Of a stretch of DNA of 64,000 nt, positions 16,295-24,222 are shown piece after piece. Each line of letters opens with the position of its first letter. Positions within the stretch are counted from its first letter, which is position 1. A model generated the notes under the pieces. That model was not told where the DNA came from. It ran no database searches and was given only the letters and a program-made list of their open reading frames with translations. The position numbers and the translations under genes were made by a program. The DNA comes from Nonomuraea sp. NEAU-A123 (GTDB lineage: Bacteria; Actinomycetota; Actinomycetes; Streptosporangiales; Streptosporangiaceae). The stretch is taken from positions 682,001-746,000 of the forward strand of contig NZ_JAHFZZ010000001.1 of the NCBI RefSeq assembly GCF_018603905.1. Reading direction: 5' to 3'.

Positions 16295-17680
16295 TCAGGA
16301 GGCCGGGCGGTCGCCGTCGAGTGCGGAGCGCAGTACGCCGACCACGATGGCGAGCTCGGACAGCAGCCCGGACACAGTGGTACGGTCGCCGCCGTTGATC
16401 GACACCATGCGCAGCTCCTCCGGCTTGGGGAGCTTCGCCATGATCTCGGGCAGCAGGCCGATCAGCTTGGCCTGCAGGCTGGCCGGGCTCTGCTGGTTGT
16501 CGATGTCGGCCCGCAGTCGCGTGCGCTCCACGTCGAGCAGGGCCCGGTCGTGGTCGGACTGGGTCTGGGAGCGGGCCAGATCCAGCTCGCCGTCGAGCTC
16601 AAGGCGCTTCAGCTCCTGCTCCCGCTGGACCCGGAGCCGGCCGGTCTCGGCCTCCTCGGCGTGACGTTCGCGTTCCATCCGCAGCGCGTGCCGGGTGGTC
16701 TCGGTCTCCAGTTCCGCCACCGCTCTGGAGTCGTCGTGCTTTCGCTGGGTACGCCGCAGCCGCTCGGCCACCTCGGTGTCGAACTGCCACGCCTCGTTGC
16801 GGGCCCGCAGTTCGGCGAGCTCCCGCTCGTACTCCAGGCGCTGGGTCTCCTTGAGCCGCTCGGTCGCCATCTCGCGCTGGGCGACGGCCTCCTCGGAGCG
16901 CAGTTCGGCTAGCCGGGCGATCTGTCCTTGTTCGGCCCGGTAGGGCTTCTGCAGGTTCTCCCAGAGCCGCGACGAGCTGACGACGGCCTCCTTGATCTGA
17001 ACGGTGACGATGCGCAGGCCGAGCCCCTGGTCGCTGTCCGCCTCGCCCTCGGCCACCGCGCGCAGCCGGGCGGTCAGCTCCTCGATGATGGGCTGCTTGT
17101 CGCTGAGCACGTCGCGGACACCCATGGTCGCGACCTTGTCCTTGATGGCCGCCTCCGCCTGCTCGCGCAGTTGGAGGTTGACCAGCCTCATCGGATCCGC
17201 GGGGTCGCCGAAGTCCAGTTTGCGGTAGGCGATGGGGAAGGTGTGAATGATCCACTGAACGTACCCCTGCACCAAGACGCCTTGTAGTTCCTGGCAGATG
17301 CAGTACGCGTTGATCAGGATGGTTTGGGTGGCGCCCGGAACCACCAGGAAAGAGTCCGTGGCGGGGTTGAAGCGGAATGAGACGCCTAATCCGATGTGCA
17401 GGGGGTCTTCGCGGCCGCGGCGGGTGTGTACGACGAAGGCGTTCGGCGGGACGAGGACGTTCTTCCAGCGCCAGAAGCCGGTGATCCGGACATCCACCGG
17501 CCCCGGCGTCAGCCTGTCCGGTGCCGTGCCCAGAGCCCGCTCGCGCTTGACCAGCGGGGCCGCCGCGGGCATCGGCTCACCGGGGGTGGAGCTGCGGCGT
17601 GCCCGCAGATCGTCCTCGAGCACCGCCTGCTGCGCGACCACTTGTTCCAGATAGGCGTTGCCTCGGTCAGCGGTGCTCAT
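16295..17680 (-). CDS. SPFH/Band 7 domain protein (flotillin-like)
   Basis: The 461-residue protein has an SPFH domain (about residues 60-260, including VQGYVQWIIHTFPIAYRKLDF and a GLGLRIVTVQIKEAVVS strand). A long charged coiled coil follows (about 265-400, rich in ERLKETQRLEYERELAEL-type heptads), then a C-terminal segment with LPEIMAKLPKPEELRM. Flotillins organise membrane microdomains. Unlike most, this one has no N-terminal hydrophobic anchor, so it may be peripheral or cytoplasmic. ATG 17680 has GGAGGGG upstream. Confidence 0.85.
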   Translation of the reverse strand: MSTADRGNAYLEQVVAQQAVLEDDLRARRSSTPGEPMPAAAPLVKRERALGTAPDRLTPGPVDVRITGFWRWKNVLVPPNAFVVHTRRGREDPLHIGLGVSFRFNPATDSFLVVPGATQTILINAYCICQELQGVLVQGYVQWIIHTFPIAYRKLDFGDPADPMRLVNLQLREQAEAAIKDKVATMGVRDVLSDKQPIIEELTARLRAVAEGEADSDQGLGLRIVTVQIKEAVVSSSRLWENLQKPYRAEQGQIARLAELRSEEAVAQREMATERLKETQRLEYERELAELRARNEAWQFDTEVAERLRRTQRKHDDSRAVAELETETTRHALRMERERHAEEAETGRLRVQREQELKRLELDGELDLARSQTQSDHDRALLDVERTRLRADIDNQQSPASLQAKLIGLLPEIMAKLPKPEELRMVSINGGDRTTVSGLLSELAIVVGVLRSALDGDRPAS

Positions 17681-17898
17681 CGTCCCCTCCGCCTCACCTC
17701 ACGACTGCCGATGAGTCTCGTCTACGCCGCCGAATCACCGCAACCGAAATGCGCCCCCTGACGGGCAAACGTGACGCACGGGACTTGTACCTGGCCACCA
17801 GCGGCGCCACGGGCTAGGGCTTGAGAAGCATTGTGGCGTCGAGCCGGCGGAGTGGGCGTGACCCGGCAGGGTAAGAGCGCCTGGGGAAAGGAGCCGGG

Positions 17899-18801
17899 AT
17901 GTGGCGCCGTAGCCACGTGGAGATCATCCATGTGCGTACCAACCTCGGCCTGGTGCCCGGCGTCGAGCAACTTGGTGGTGCGCTGCTTGACGAAGGCCTG
18001 GCCGAAGCTCTCGGCGCGATCGTCGGGCCGGTGGTGGAGGCTCCGTCGTACTCGCGGGATCGCACTCATCCGAGTCGGCTGCTCAACGCCGAGGCCATGG
18101 CCCAGGTCGCACTGCGCCAGGCGGTCGCGGTAGGAGACGTGCTCGACGCGGGCCGCTTTCCCCTCGTGCTCGGTGGGGACGACAGCGTCATCTTCGGCAG
18201 CCTGCTGGCATTGCGCCGCAGAGGTGCCCATGGCCTGGTATTCCTCGACGCGCATACCGACTTCTACCCGCCCGAGGACTCCCCGACCGGTGAGGCGTCA
18301 GACTCCGAGCTGTACCTCGCCTTCGGGCACGGCACTGACGTGATCGCCGACTTGGACGGCTCGAAGCCGCTGGTCGCCGACCGCGCCGCAGCGCTGATCG
18401 GCCAACGCGACCCCGACGAGCAGCGGGACACCGGCGCCGCGCTGAGCGCCACTGACGCCCTGGTCGTCTCCCTCGCGGAGATGCGCGAGACGGGAGTGGA
18501 GGCCACAGCGCGGCGGGCGCTCGCCCACCTGGACGGCGCGGGCGTCGAGAGGTTCCTCCTGCACGTCGACGCCGACGTGCTCGACGACGCCCTCATGCCG
18601 GCAGTGGATTACCGGCTGCCGGACGGGGTCGGCAGCCGGGAGTTCGCGATGCTGGCAGGGACGCTGCTGGCCGATGGGCGGGTCGCGGCGCTCGACGTTA
18701 CGATCTACAATCCCACGCTCGACCCCAGTGGCGAAGCGCGGCGCCACCTCACCGGCTGCCTGCTCGACGCGTTCGCCCACGCGGAAGCCCTTGTACGTTA
18801 A
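17899..18801 (+). CDS. Arginase/agmatinase-fold protein with altered metal site
   Basis: This 300-residue protein has the ureohydrolase fold. The three metal-binding blocks are visible: LGGDDSVIFG (residues 91-100), DAHTDF (117-122) and HVDADVLDD (222-230). In true arginases the first block is GGDHS and its His binds Mn(II); here Asp95 replaces it. The other Asp and His ligands remain. It may hold a different metal or act on another ureido or guanidino compound. ATG 17899 is preceded by AAAGGAG. It stands alone, and its stop overlaps the tail of the convergent gene by four bases. Confidence 0.85.
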   Translation: MWRRSHVEIIHVRTNLGLVPGVEQLGGALLDEGLAEALGAIVGPVVEAPSYSRDRTHPSRLLNAEAMAQVALRQAVAVGDVLDAGRFPLVLGGDDSVIFGSLLALRRRGAHGLVFLDAHTDFYPPEDSPTGEASDSELYLAFGHGTDVIADLDGSKPLVADRAAALIGQRDPDEQRDTGAALSATDALVVSLAEMRETGVEATARRALAHLDGAGVERFLLHVDADVLDDALMPAVDYRLPDGVGSREFAMLAGTLLADGRVAALDVTIYNPTLDPSGEARRHLTGCLLDAFAHAEALVR

Positions 18802-19268
18802 GTGGCGAACACATTGGCGAAGAAGCCGATCGCCGCGAACACTACCGCCAGAATTACCGCCCAGATCAGAGTGAGCCCCAGAAGGGAGAGCGCGAAAGTA
18901 TGCGCCCCCGCGATGACGGCCGTAACAAGGAAGGCGCCAAAGTCGGAAACGAGTTCTTCCCAGGATTTGAAAACCAGAAAGCTGGCGACGAGGCCGGTCA
19001 GTATGGTCAAGGCCACTACTCCGGTCGCACTCCAGAAACCGGGTGAGGAAGAGTTTGCGTCTTCTGTGTTTTGGTCATCCGTAGTCGGGGCATACTGCGT
19101 GACCGTAACCAGGGGAGTGGCCCTCGAGTCTCCAGCGGCGACTTCCTTGTCGTGCTCAAGGGCGAAGACGGCCACGACCACGCCGACAATCGCCACGACA
19201 AGGGCTAGAACAGCAGCAACTTCAGCGTAGACAGTAAGCCGTCGCGGCTTAGCGGGTTCGTCCGCCAT
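18798..19268 (-). CDS. Small integral membrane protein
   Basis: This 156-residue protein has one N-terminal helix (about 15-37), an extracellular polar loop of about 40 residues (VTVTQYAPTTDDQNTED), and two or three further helices ending WAVILAVVFAAIGFFANVF. ATG 19268 has GAGGA six bases upstream; an earlier in-frame GTG at 19280 is less well placed. No known domain is recognised. It is convergent with the arginase gene and divergent from the RiPP-like locus. Confidence 0.75.
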   Translation of the reverse strand: MADEPAKPRRLTVYAEVAAVLALVVAIVGVVVAVFALEHDKEVAAGDSRATPLVTVTQYAPTTDDQNTEDANSSSPGFWSATGVVALTILTGLVASFLVFKSWEELVSDFGAFLVTAVIAGAHTFALSLLGLTLIWAVILAVVFAAIGFFANVFAT

Positions 19269-19459
19269 GTTTGTCCTCACAACGGGGAGAGCGACTCAGG
19301 GTTGACACTCTAACGAGACGCTCGGTGGCGGAGCCGTCACGGCCGGGTTCCATGGTCTGGGTTCAGCTCGTGGCTCATGATGGCGCATCGGGTGGCGATC
19401 CGGGCGTACGCAATTTTGCTAATGTGCGGAAACTTCGTGGGCATGCATTCTTGGTGCTG

Positions 19460-19475
19460 TCGCCGAAATCGGCGA
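19460..19475. promoter_or_regulatory. Inverted repeat in the leader of the precursor peptide gene
   Basis: TCGCCGA (19460-19466) and TCGGCGA (19469-19475) form a perfect 7-base inverted repeat with a 2-base centre. It ends 21 bases before the precursor ATG and 10 bases before the Shine-Dalgarno. It may be an operator or an mRNA hairpin. Confidence 0.45.
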
Positions 19476-19496
19476 AACACACCCCAGGAGGATTCC

Positions 19497-19598
19497 ATGA
19501 AGTCGACCAGCCGGATCAAGAAGATCTCCGTCCGCCGTACCGGTGACGTGCGTCTCACGAGCGCCGCCTGCTCCTGCCCTTACCCGGCCAGCAACTGA
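19497..19598 (+). CDS. Putative RiPP precursor peptide, 33 residues
   Basis: A 33-codon gene starts at ATG 19497 with an ideal AGGAGG five bases upstream. The first 20 residues are basic and leader-like (MKSTSRIKKISVRRTGDVRL). The end is a short, compositionally different segment, TSAACSCPYPASN, with two Cys, two Pro, Tyr and Ser. A rho-independent hairpin follows, then a PqqD-like/M50 protease, a TPR protein and a flavin reductase on the same strand. The Cys/Ser-rich tail and the RRE-like neighbour suggest a ribosomal peptide that is modified and cleaved. No standard maturase (LanM, YcaO, radical SAM) is adjacent. I do not recognise the precursor family. Confidence 0.7.
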   Translation: MKSTSRIKKISVRRTGDVRLTSAACSCPYPASN

Positions 19599-19619
19599 CG
19601 CGCGAATAGCGGATAACGG

Positions 19620-19654
19620 GGGGCCGTGCGCTCCGGTGCACGGCCCCGCCTTTT
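19620..19654 (+). terminator. Attenuating terminator between precursor and protease genes
   Basis: GGGGCCGTGC (19620-19629) pairs with GCACGGCCCC (19638-19647) around an 8-base loop, followed within three bases by TTTT. This is a classical intrinsic terminator. It lies 22 bases after the precursor stop and before the protease Shine-Dalgarno. Partial readthrough would give far more precursor than enzyme mRNA, as in many RiPP operons. Confidence 0.8.
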
Positions 19655-19670
19655 CCTACGGAGAATGTCC

Positions 19671-20867
19671 ATGGGTGACGTCGCGGTTGCTTTTCACGAG
19701 TTGAGTTTCGTCCCCGAGGGGGACGAGGTGGTGGTCGGCAGGGTCGATGCCGATTCGTACGCGGTCCTGCCCGCCGACGGCGCCGCCCTGCTGCGCGAGA
19801 TGGCCAGGGGCGTGCCTCCCGAGCGCGCCGCGCGCTGGTACGAGGACACCTACGGTGAGCCTGTCGACATCGAGGAGTTCCTGGAGACCCTGCATGAGCT
19901 GGGGTTTGTGCGTACCTCGGTGATCGCGCAGGAGCAGGCCGGGACAGGGCGTCTCCCGTTGCGGTGGCTCGGCCGGGCCGCGTTCTCCCCGCTTGCCTGG
20001 ATCGTCTACGCCGCGGTGTTCGCCATCGCGGTGCTGGCCATCGTCGGTGATCCGGCGCTCGCGCCGCGCCCGGGGCACATCTTCTTCACCGATTCGCTGC
20101 TCGTCGTGCAGCTCGGGATAACGTTCGGGCAGTTGCCGTTGATATTCTTTCACGAAGCATTTCACACGCTGGCCGGCCGGCGACTCGGACTGCGCAGCCG
20201 GCTCGGCGTCAGCAACAGATATGTGTACATTGTTTTCGAAACGCGTATGAACGGGCTGTTGAGCGTTCCGCGGGCGAAAAGATATTTGCCGTTCCTGGCC
20301 GGGATGGCGTGCGACGTGGTGGTGTTCGCGATTCTCGAACTGGTCGCGGACGCCACCCGGCAACCGGACGGCGATTTCTCGCTGATCGGCCGGATCGCGC
20401 TGGCATTCGCGTACACCGTGGTGATGCGCTTCGCCTGGCAGTTCCAGCTCTACATGCGCACCGACCTCTACTACGTCTTCGCCACCGCGCTCAACTGCCA
20501 CGACCTGCACGAGGCCAGCACGGCATTGCTGCGCAACCGCGTCTGGCGGCTGCTCGGCCGGACTCGGCGGCTCGTCGACGAGCAGCAGTGGACCGAGCAC
20601 GACCGCCGCGTGGGCCGGTGGTACGGCCCCTTCATCGTGCTCGGCGTCACCGTCATGCTGCTGATCGCCGTGCTCGGCTCCGCGCCCGTCGTCGTGCAGT
20701 ACGTCCAGACCGCGGCGCACGGCATGCGGCAGGGGCCGCTGCATCCGGCGTTCTGGGACGGGGTGCTGGGGCTGGCACTCGTGGCCACCGCGTTCGTCCT
20801 TCCGGCCTACCTGGCCCGGCGCAAGCGCAGGCGCCCGGTCTCCGTCACCACCGAGGAAGTGAGCTGA
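19671..20867 (+). CDS. PqqD-like domain fused to M50-type membrane zinc metalloprotease
   Basis: The 398-residue protein has an N-terminal PqqD-like fold (about 1-90, with VDADSYAVLPADGAALLREM and VDIEEFLETLHELGFV), the usual RiPP recognition element. A membrane region of about six helices follows. The zinc motif HEAFH (161-165) is embedded at the end of a hydrophobic segment, as in site-2-type M50 proteases. It probably binds the precursor leader and cleaves it, perhaps during export (inference). ATG 19671 is six bases after GGAGA; an ATG at 19665 sits too close to that site. The TPR gene begins one base after its stop. Confidence 0.85.
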   Translation: MGDVAVAFHELSFVPEGDEVVVGRVDADSYAVLPADGAALLREMARGVPPERAARWYEDTYGEPVDIEEFLETLHELGFVRTSVIAQEQAGTGRLPLRWLGRAAFSPLAWIVYAAVFAIAVLAIVGDPALAPRPGHIFFTDSLLVVQLGITFGQLPLIFFHEAFHTLAGRRLGLRSRLGVSNRYVYIVFETRMNGLLSVPRAKRYLPFLAGMACDVVVFAILELVADATRQPDGDFSLIGRIALAFAYTVVMRFAWQFQLYMRTDLYYVFATALNCHDLHEASTALLRNRVWRLLGRTRRLVDEQQWTEHDRRVGRWYGPFIVLGVTVMLLIAVLGSAPVVVQYVQTAAHGMRQGPLHPAFWDGVLGLALVATAFVLPAYLARRKRRRPVSVTTEEVS

Positions 20868-20868
20868 C

Positions 20869-22935
20869 ATGCGTCACCTGTGGATCGTCGGCGACCGCCG
20901 GGCCGACCGGCTGCGCGCCGCCGCCGAGTACGGACCCGGGATCGTCGCCGGGTGCCATCGGCGGCTGCGTGGTCCCTACACCGGGATCGACACGGTGCTG
21001 CACGCGGTGCTTCCCAAGGCGTTCGCGCGGTGGCCGGAGCTGGTCGAGCGGCATCGGATCGCGTTGCTGTACGGGATTCCCGAGCTGGCCGAGGTGATCG
21101 GGGCGGGGCCGCGGCAACTGGCGTTCACCGGGCCGTTCGAGCAGCGGACCCGGTTCTACGGGGCGCAGATGATCCGGTGCATGAATCAGGGGATCGTGAC
21201 GTTCCTGACCGAGTACGCGCGGGTGGCACAGGCACCTTTGGTGGTGGTCTTCGACGACCTGCACGCGGCTGAGGAGACCACGCAGGAGCTGGTCGCGTTG
21301 CTGCTGCGGCGGGGGGATCCGGAGGCGCTGCGGGTGGTGGCCGGCGGCCGGCGCGACGGTCTCGGCGGTCAGCTTTCTACGGCGCTGACGCGATACGCCG
21401 ACATGATCGCCGTGCCCTCGTCCGCCTCCCCAGTGAAACCGGCTGATGGCGGGGACGCGCTGGTTCGGGCGTTCGTGGTGGCCGATGGGGTCAGCGACGA
21501 TCCGGCGGAGATCGCCGCGTACGAGGCTGCGGACGCGGGGCTGCGGCGCGAGCTGCACGACCGGCGGGCCGCCGAGCTGGCCCCGGGCGCCGGCTACGGG
21601 CTCAGAATGGGGGCGATCCCCTATCACTTCGAACGCGGAGGCGACCCCGGCGGGCGCGGACGGGAGGCGCTGGCCGACGCGCTGCGGCTCAGCGCCGAGA
21701 TCGGGTTCTCGGCCGCGACCGTCGACTTCGGCCTGCGCGGCAGGGAGGTGACCGACCCGGACGCCTGCCCGGACGATTTCCGGCTGTTCACCTCGCTGGC
21801 GGCGAACGCGCTGGTGCCCCTGGACCGCCCGGACGAGGCGTACGCGCTGTACATGGACCTGCGCACCCGCTACACCGACGCGCGTGCCCACATGATCACC
21901 AGTTACGGCATCGCCATGCTGTACACGAGGTTCTTCACGCCCCGCGACCACGAGACCGCACTCGCCTGGCAGAACAACGCGGTCGCGATCTCCGCCCTGC
22001 TGCCCGACCCCAGGGAGCGCACCACGCGCCAGGTGTTCAACGACAACGCGCTCGCGCTGATCGAGATGCACCGCGGCAACCTCGACCGCGGGCTGGAACT
22101 GATCGAGGCGGGCATCACCCGTCTGGACCAGGAGCTGACGCCCGACGACTGGGTGGTGCACCGCTCCCAGCTCCTCTACAACAAGACCCGGCTGCTGGCC
22201 GCGCTCGGGCGGCACGAGGAGGCCTACGAGGGCTTCACGAAGCTGATCGAGATGGACCCGTACTACACCGATTACCTCAGCGAGCGCGCCAGGATCTCCC
22301 GCCGCCGCGGCGACCTGGAGGCCGCGCTGGACGACTACGACCGCGCCGTCGCCATGGCGCCGCCGTACCCCGAGCTCTACTACAACAGGGGGACCTGCCG
22401 GGCCGAGGCGGGAGACGTCGCCGAAGCGCTGGCGGACTTCGGCTATGTGCTGGAGATGGAGCCCGATGACGTGCCCACCCTGTTCAGGCGGGCGGAGCTG
22501 CTGTTCGACGCCGGCGATCTGATGGCGGCCGAGGCGGATGTGACGGCAGGGCTGGCAGTACGGCCCGGCGACGCCGAACTGCTGTGCCTGCAGGGGATGA
22601 TCGCGCTGGAGCGCGGTGAGGCGGAGCGGGCGGCGGATCGTCTGGACGCGGCGCTGGTGGCCGCGCCCGACTACGCGGCGGCGCTGGTCAACCGGGCGGT
22701 GGCCAGGTTCGGGCTCGGCCATCCTGACGGGGCCGTCGACGACCTGACGCGGGCGTTGGAGCTGCTCGGGGACGATCCGGATCTGCTGCTGAACCGCGGC
22801 CTCGCGCACGAGGCGGCGGGCCGGCCCCGGCAGGCGGTGGACGACTTCGACGCGGCACTGTCCCTGCCCGGCGCCGACACGGCGGAGCTGGAGCCCGCCC
22901 GCGAACGCTGCGGCAAACTCCTGGCCGGGGTGTGA
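20869..22935 (+). CDS. TPR-repeat protein with degenerate ATPase-like N-terminus
   Basis: This 688-residue protein has an N-terminal region (1-260) resembling the STAND/AAA modules of LuxR-type regulators. The Walker B-like stretch is PLVVVFDDLHAAEETTQELVALLLRR (about 123-148), written here only by its ends, but no GxxxxGK P-loop is seen. From about 330 to 680 run six to eight tetratricopeptide repeats, such as GDLEAALDDYDRAVAMAP and GDVAEALADFGYVLEMEP. It has no membrane segment. It begins one base after the M50 stop. TPR proteins commonly bind peptides or partners, so a scaffold role for the precursor or enzymes is plausible but unproven. Confidence 0.78.
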   Translation: MRHLWIVGDRRADRLRAAAEYGPGIVAGCHRRLRGPYTGIDTVLHAVLPKAFARWPELVERHRIALLYGIPELAEVIGAGPRQLAFTGPFEQRTRFYGAQMIRCMNQGIVTFLTEYARVAQAPLVVVFDDLHAAEETTQELVALLLRRGDPEALRVVAGGRRDGLGGQLSTALTRYADMIAVPSSASPVKPADGGDALVRAFVVADGVSDDPAEIAAYEAADAGLRRELHDRRAAELAPGAGYGLRMGAIPYHFERGGDPGGRGREALADALRLSAEIGFSAATVDFGLRGREVTDPDACPDDFRLFTSLAANALVPLDRPDEAYALYMDLRTRYTDARAHMITSYGIAMLYTRFFTPRDHETALAWQNNAVAISALLPDPRERTTRQVFNDNALALIEMHRGNLDRGLELIEAGITRLDQELTPDDWVVHRSQLLYNKTRLLAALGRHEEAYEGFTKLIEMDPYYTDYLSERARISRRRGDLEAALDDYDRAVAMAPPYPELYYNRGTCRAEAGDVAEALADFGYVLEMEPDDVPTLFRRAELLFDAGDLMAAEADVTAGLAVRPGDAELLCLQGMIALERGEAERAADRLDAALVAAPDYAAALVNRAVARFGLGHPDGAVDDLTRALELLGDDPDLLLNRGLAHEAAGRPRQAVDDFDAALSLPGADTAELEPARERCGKLLAGV

Positions 22936-22938
22936 CCG

Positions 22939-23709
22939 ATGCCCCCGCCCCTTGATCCGAACGGCCGGCGCGCGAACGGCGGCCCCTTGGAGCCCGCCGG
23001 CTCGCGTGCGAACGGCGAGGGTCATCACCTTCGTGAGGCGCTCGTCCCGAGAGACCGCTTTCGCGATGCGCTTGCCACCGTCGCCACCGCCGTGTCAGTG
23101 GTCGCGACGTTCGACGATGGCGGCCGCCCGCGGATGGTGACCATCGGGTCGCTCTGCTCGCTCTCGCTCGACCCCTCGCTCGTGCTGTTCTGCCTGGCCA
23201 AGGATGCGGGGTCGCACGCGGTGTTCTGCTCAGCGGCGCGCTTCGCGGTCACCGTGCTGGCCGAGGACCAGGCCGACGTGGCCCGCCGCTGCGCGGGTCC
23301 ACGCCAGGCGCGTACGACCGTGCCGTACGCGCTGATGGACGAACTGCCCGTGCTGCCCGGAGCGCTGGCCCATCTGTCGTGCTCCGTGCACGCGCTGGTG
23401 GCGGGCGGTGACCACACGATCGTCATCGGCCTGGTGCGGCGAGTGGCCGTGTACGGCGGGTCTCCGCTGCTCTACCACCAGCGCGACTTCCGCGGACTCG
23501 GCGCCCCATGGGGGCTCGTGGCGGACACCGCGTCGGGATTCGTGAAGGGCGCCCCGGGGGGATGCGGGGACGCGACTTCACGGGGGTTCGGGGACGACTC
23601 CTCAAGGGGGTTCAGGGACGACGCCTCACGGGGGTTCGGGGACGAGCCCGAACCGCTGTGCGAGGAGCACGGCGTTGACCCGGTCGCTGATGCCCAGCTT
23701 GCGGTATAA
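22939..23709 (+). CDS. Flavin reductase family protein (FMN-binding split barrel)
   Basis: The core (about residues 35-195 of 256) is a flavin reductase of the two-component monooxygenase type: FRDALATVATAVSVVATF, MVTIGSLCSLSLDPSLVLFCLAK, and SCSVHALVAGGDHTIVIGLV. It reduces FMN or FAD for a partner oxygenase; none is encoded next to it. The N-terminal about 30 residues are low complexity. The C-terminal 60 residues contain an eight-residue repeat (RGFGDDSS-type) encoded by a 24-base repeat. The last 84 bases overlap the convergent LuxR gene, so the real stop or a frame change deserves checking. It starts three bases after the TPR stop. Confidence 0.85.
   Translation: MPPPLDPNGRRANGGPLEPAGSRANGEGHHLREALVPRDRFRDALATVATAVSVVATFDDGGRPRMVTIGSLCSLSLDPSLVLFCLAKDAGSHAVFCSAARFAVTVLAEDQADVARRCAGPRQARTTVPYALMDELPVLPGALAHLSCSVHALVAGGDHTIVIGLVRRVAVYGGSPLLYHQRDFRGLGAPWGLVADTASGFVKGAPGGCGDATSRGFGDDSSRGFRDDASRGFGDEPEPLCEEHGVDPVADAQLAV
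23566..23646 (+). repeat. 24-base imperfect tandem repeat inside the flavin reductase gene
   Basis: Three to three and a half units of about GGGGGTTCGGGGACGACTCC plus four bases occur head to tail, encoding RGFGDDSS, RGFRDDAS and RGFGDEPE after a partial first unit. It lies just before the convergent gene end and probably arose by slippage. Confidence 0.7.
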
Positions 23710-24222
23710 CCGCTCCTGGTGCTTGGTCACCGTGCGCGGCGACAAACCCAGGCGCCTGGCGATCGCGGTCGGGCTGAGCCCCTCGCAGAGCAGCCGCAGA
23801 ACGTCCTGCTCACGGGGCGTCAGCCTGGCTTGAGCCGCCCGTTCTCGCCGTACCCGCGCGATCGCGGCATGCGGCTCGATGAGCGGACCCGTCAGTTTCT
23901 CCAGCGCGTCCAGTTGCGGGCTTTCGAGACCTTCGGCCCTCGTCTCGATCAGCTCCGCCAGCCGTACGGCGGGGGAGTGGGGCGTGGGCGTCCAGTGCCA
24001 CACCCCCTCGCGACAGGCGAGGACGCCCAGCTCGCGGCCGATTCCGACGAGTTCGCCGGCCAGCGTGCGGTCCCCCTGGGAGGCGGCCCAGAGCAATCGC
24101 AGAGTGTCCGGGTCAACGATGCCACCGAGTAGCCCCGCGATGTGCTCGTCGGATCGCTCGGGCGAATCGCCGCCGGCTCGAACGCGCGCTGTGGACGACC
24201 CCGAGTCGTGATGCACCTGCAT
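23626..24222 (-). CDS. LuxR family transcriptional regulator
   Basis: The 198-residue protein has a C-terminal LuxR-type helix-turn-helix (about 130-190): LTPREQDVLRLLCEGLSPTAIARRL then GLSPRTVTKHQERLYRKLGISDR. The N-terminal 120 residues form a helical domain without receiver phospho-sites, similar to the helical modules of orphan LuxR proteins from RiPP or aminoglycoside-type loci. It converges on the flavin reductase gene, overlapping it by 84 bases. It could control the RiPP-like operon, but no binding site can be assigned. Confidence 0.85.
   Translation of the reverse strand: MQVHHDSGSSTARVRAGGDSPERSDEHIAGLLGGIVDPDTLRLLWAASQGDRTLAGELVGIGRELGVLACREGVWHWTPTPHSPAVRLAELIETRAEGLESPQLDALEKLTGPLIEPHAAIARVRRERAAQARLTPREQDVLRLLCEGLSPTAIARRLGLSPRTVTKHQERLYRKLGISDRVNAVLLAQRFGLVPEPP

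Noticed and set aside
19497..20867. Daptide-type cluster
   Set aside because: An M50 protease beside a short peptide is shared with daptide loci, but no aminotransferase, Fe-alcohol dehydrogenase or methyltransferase of that system is present, and the peptide lacks a daptide-like hydrophobic core.
23566..23646. CRISPR-like array
   Set aside because: The units are 24-base head-to-tail repeats without spacers, inside an open reading frame and in frame with it.
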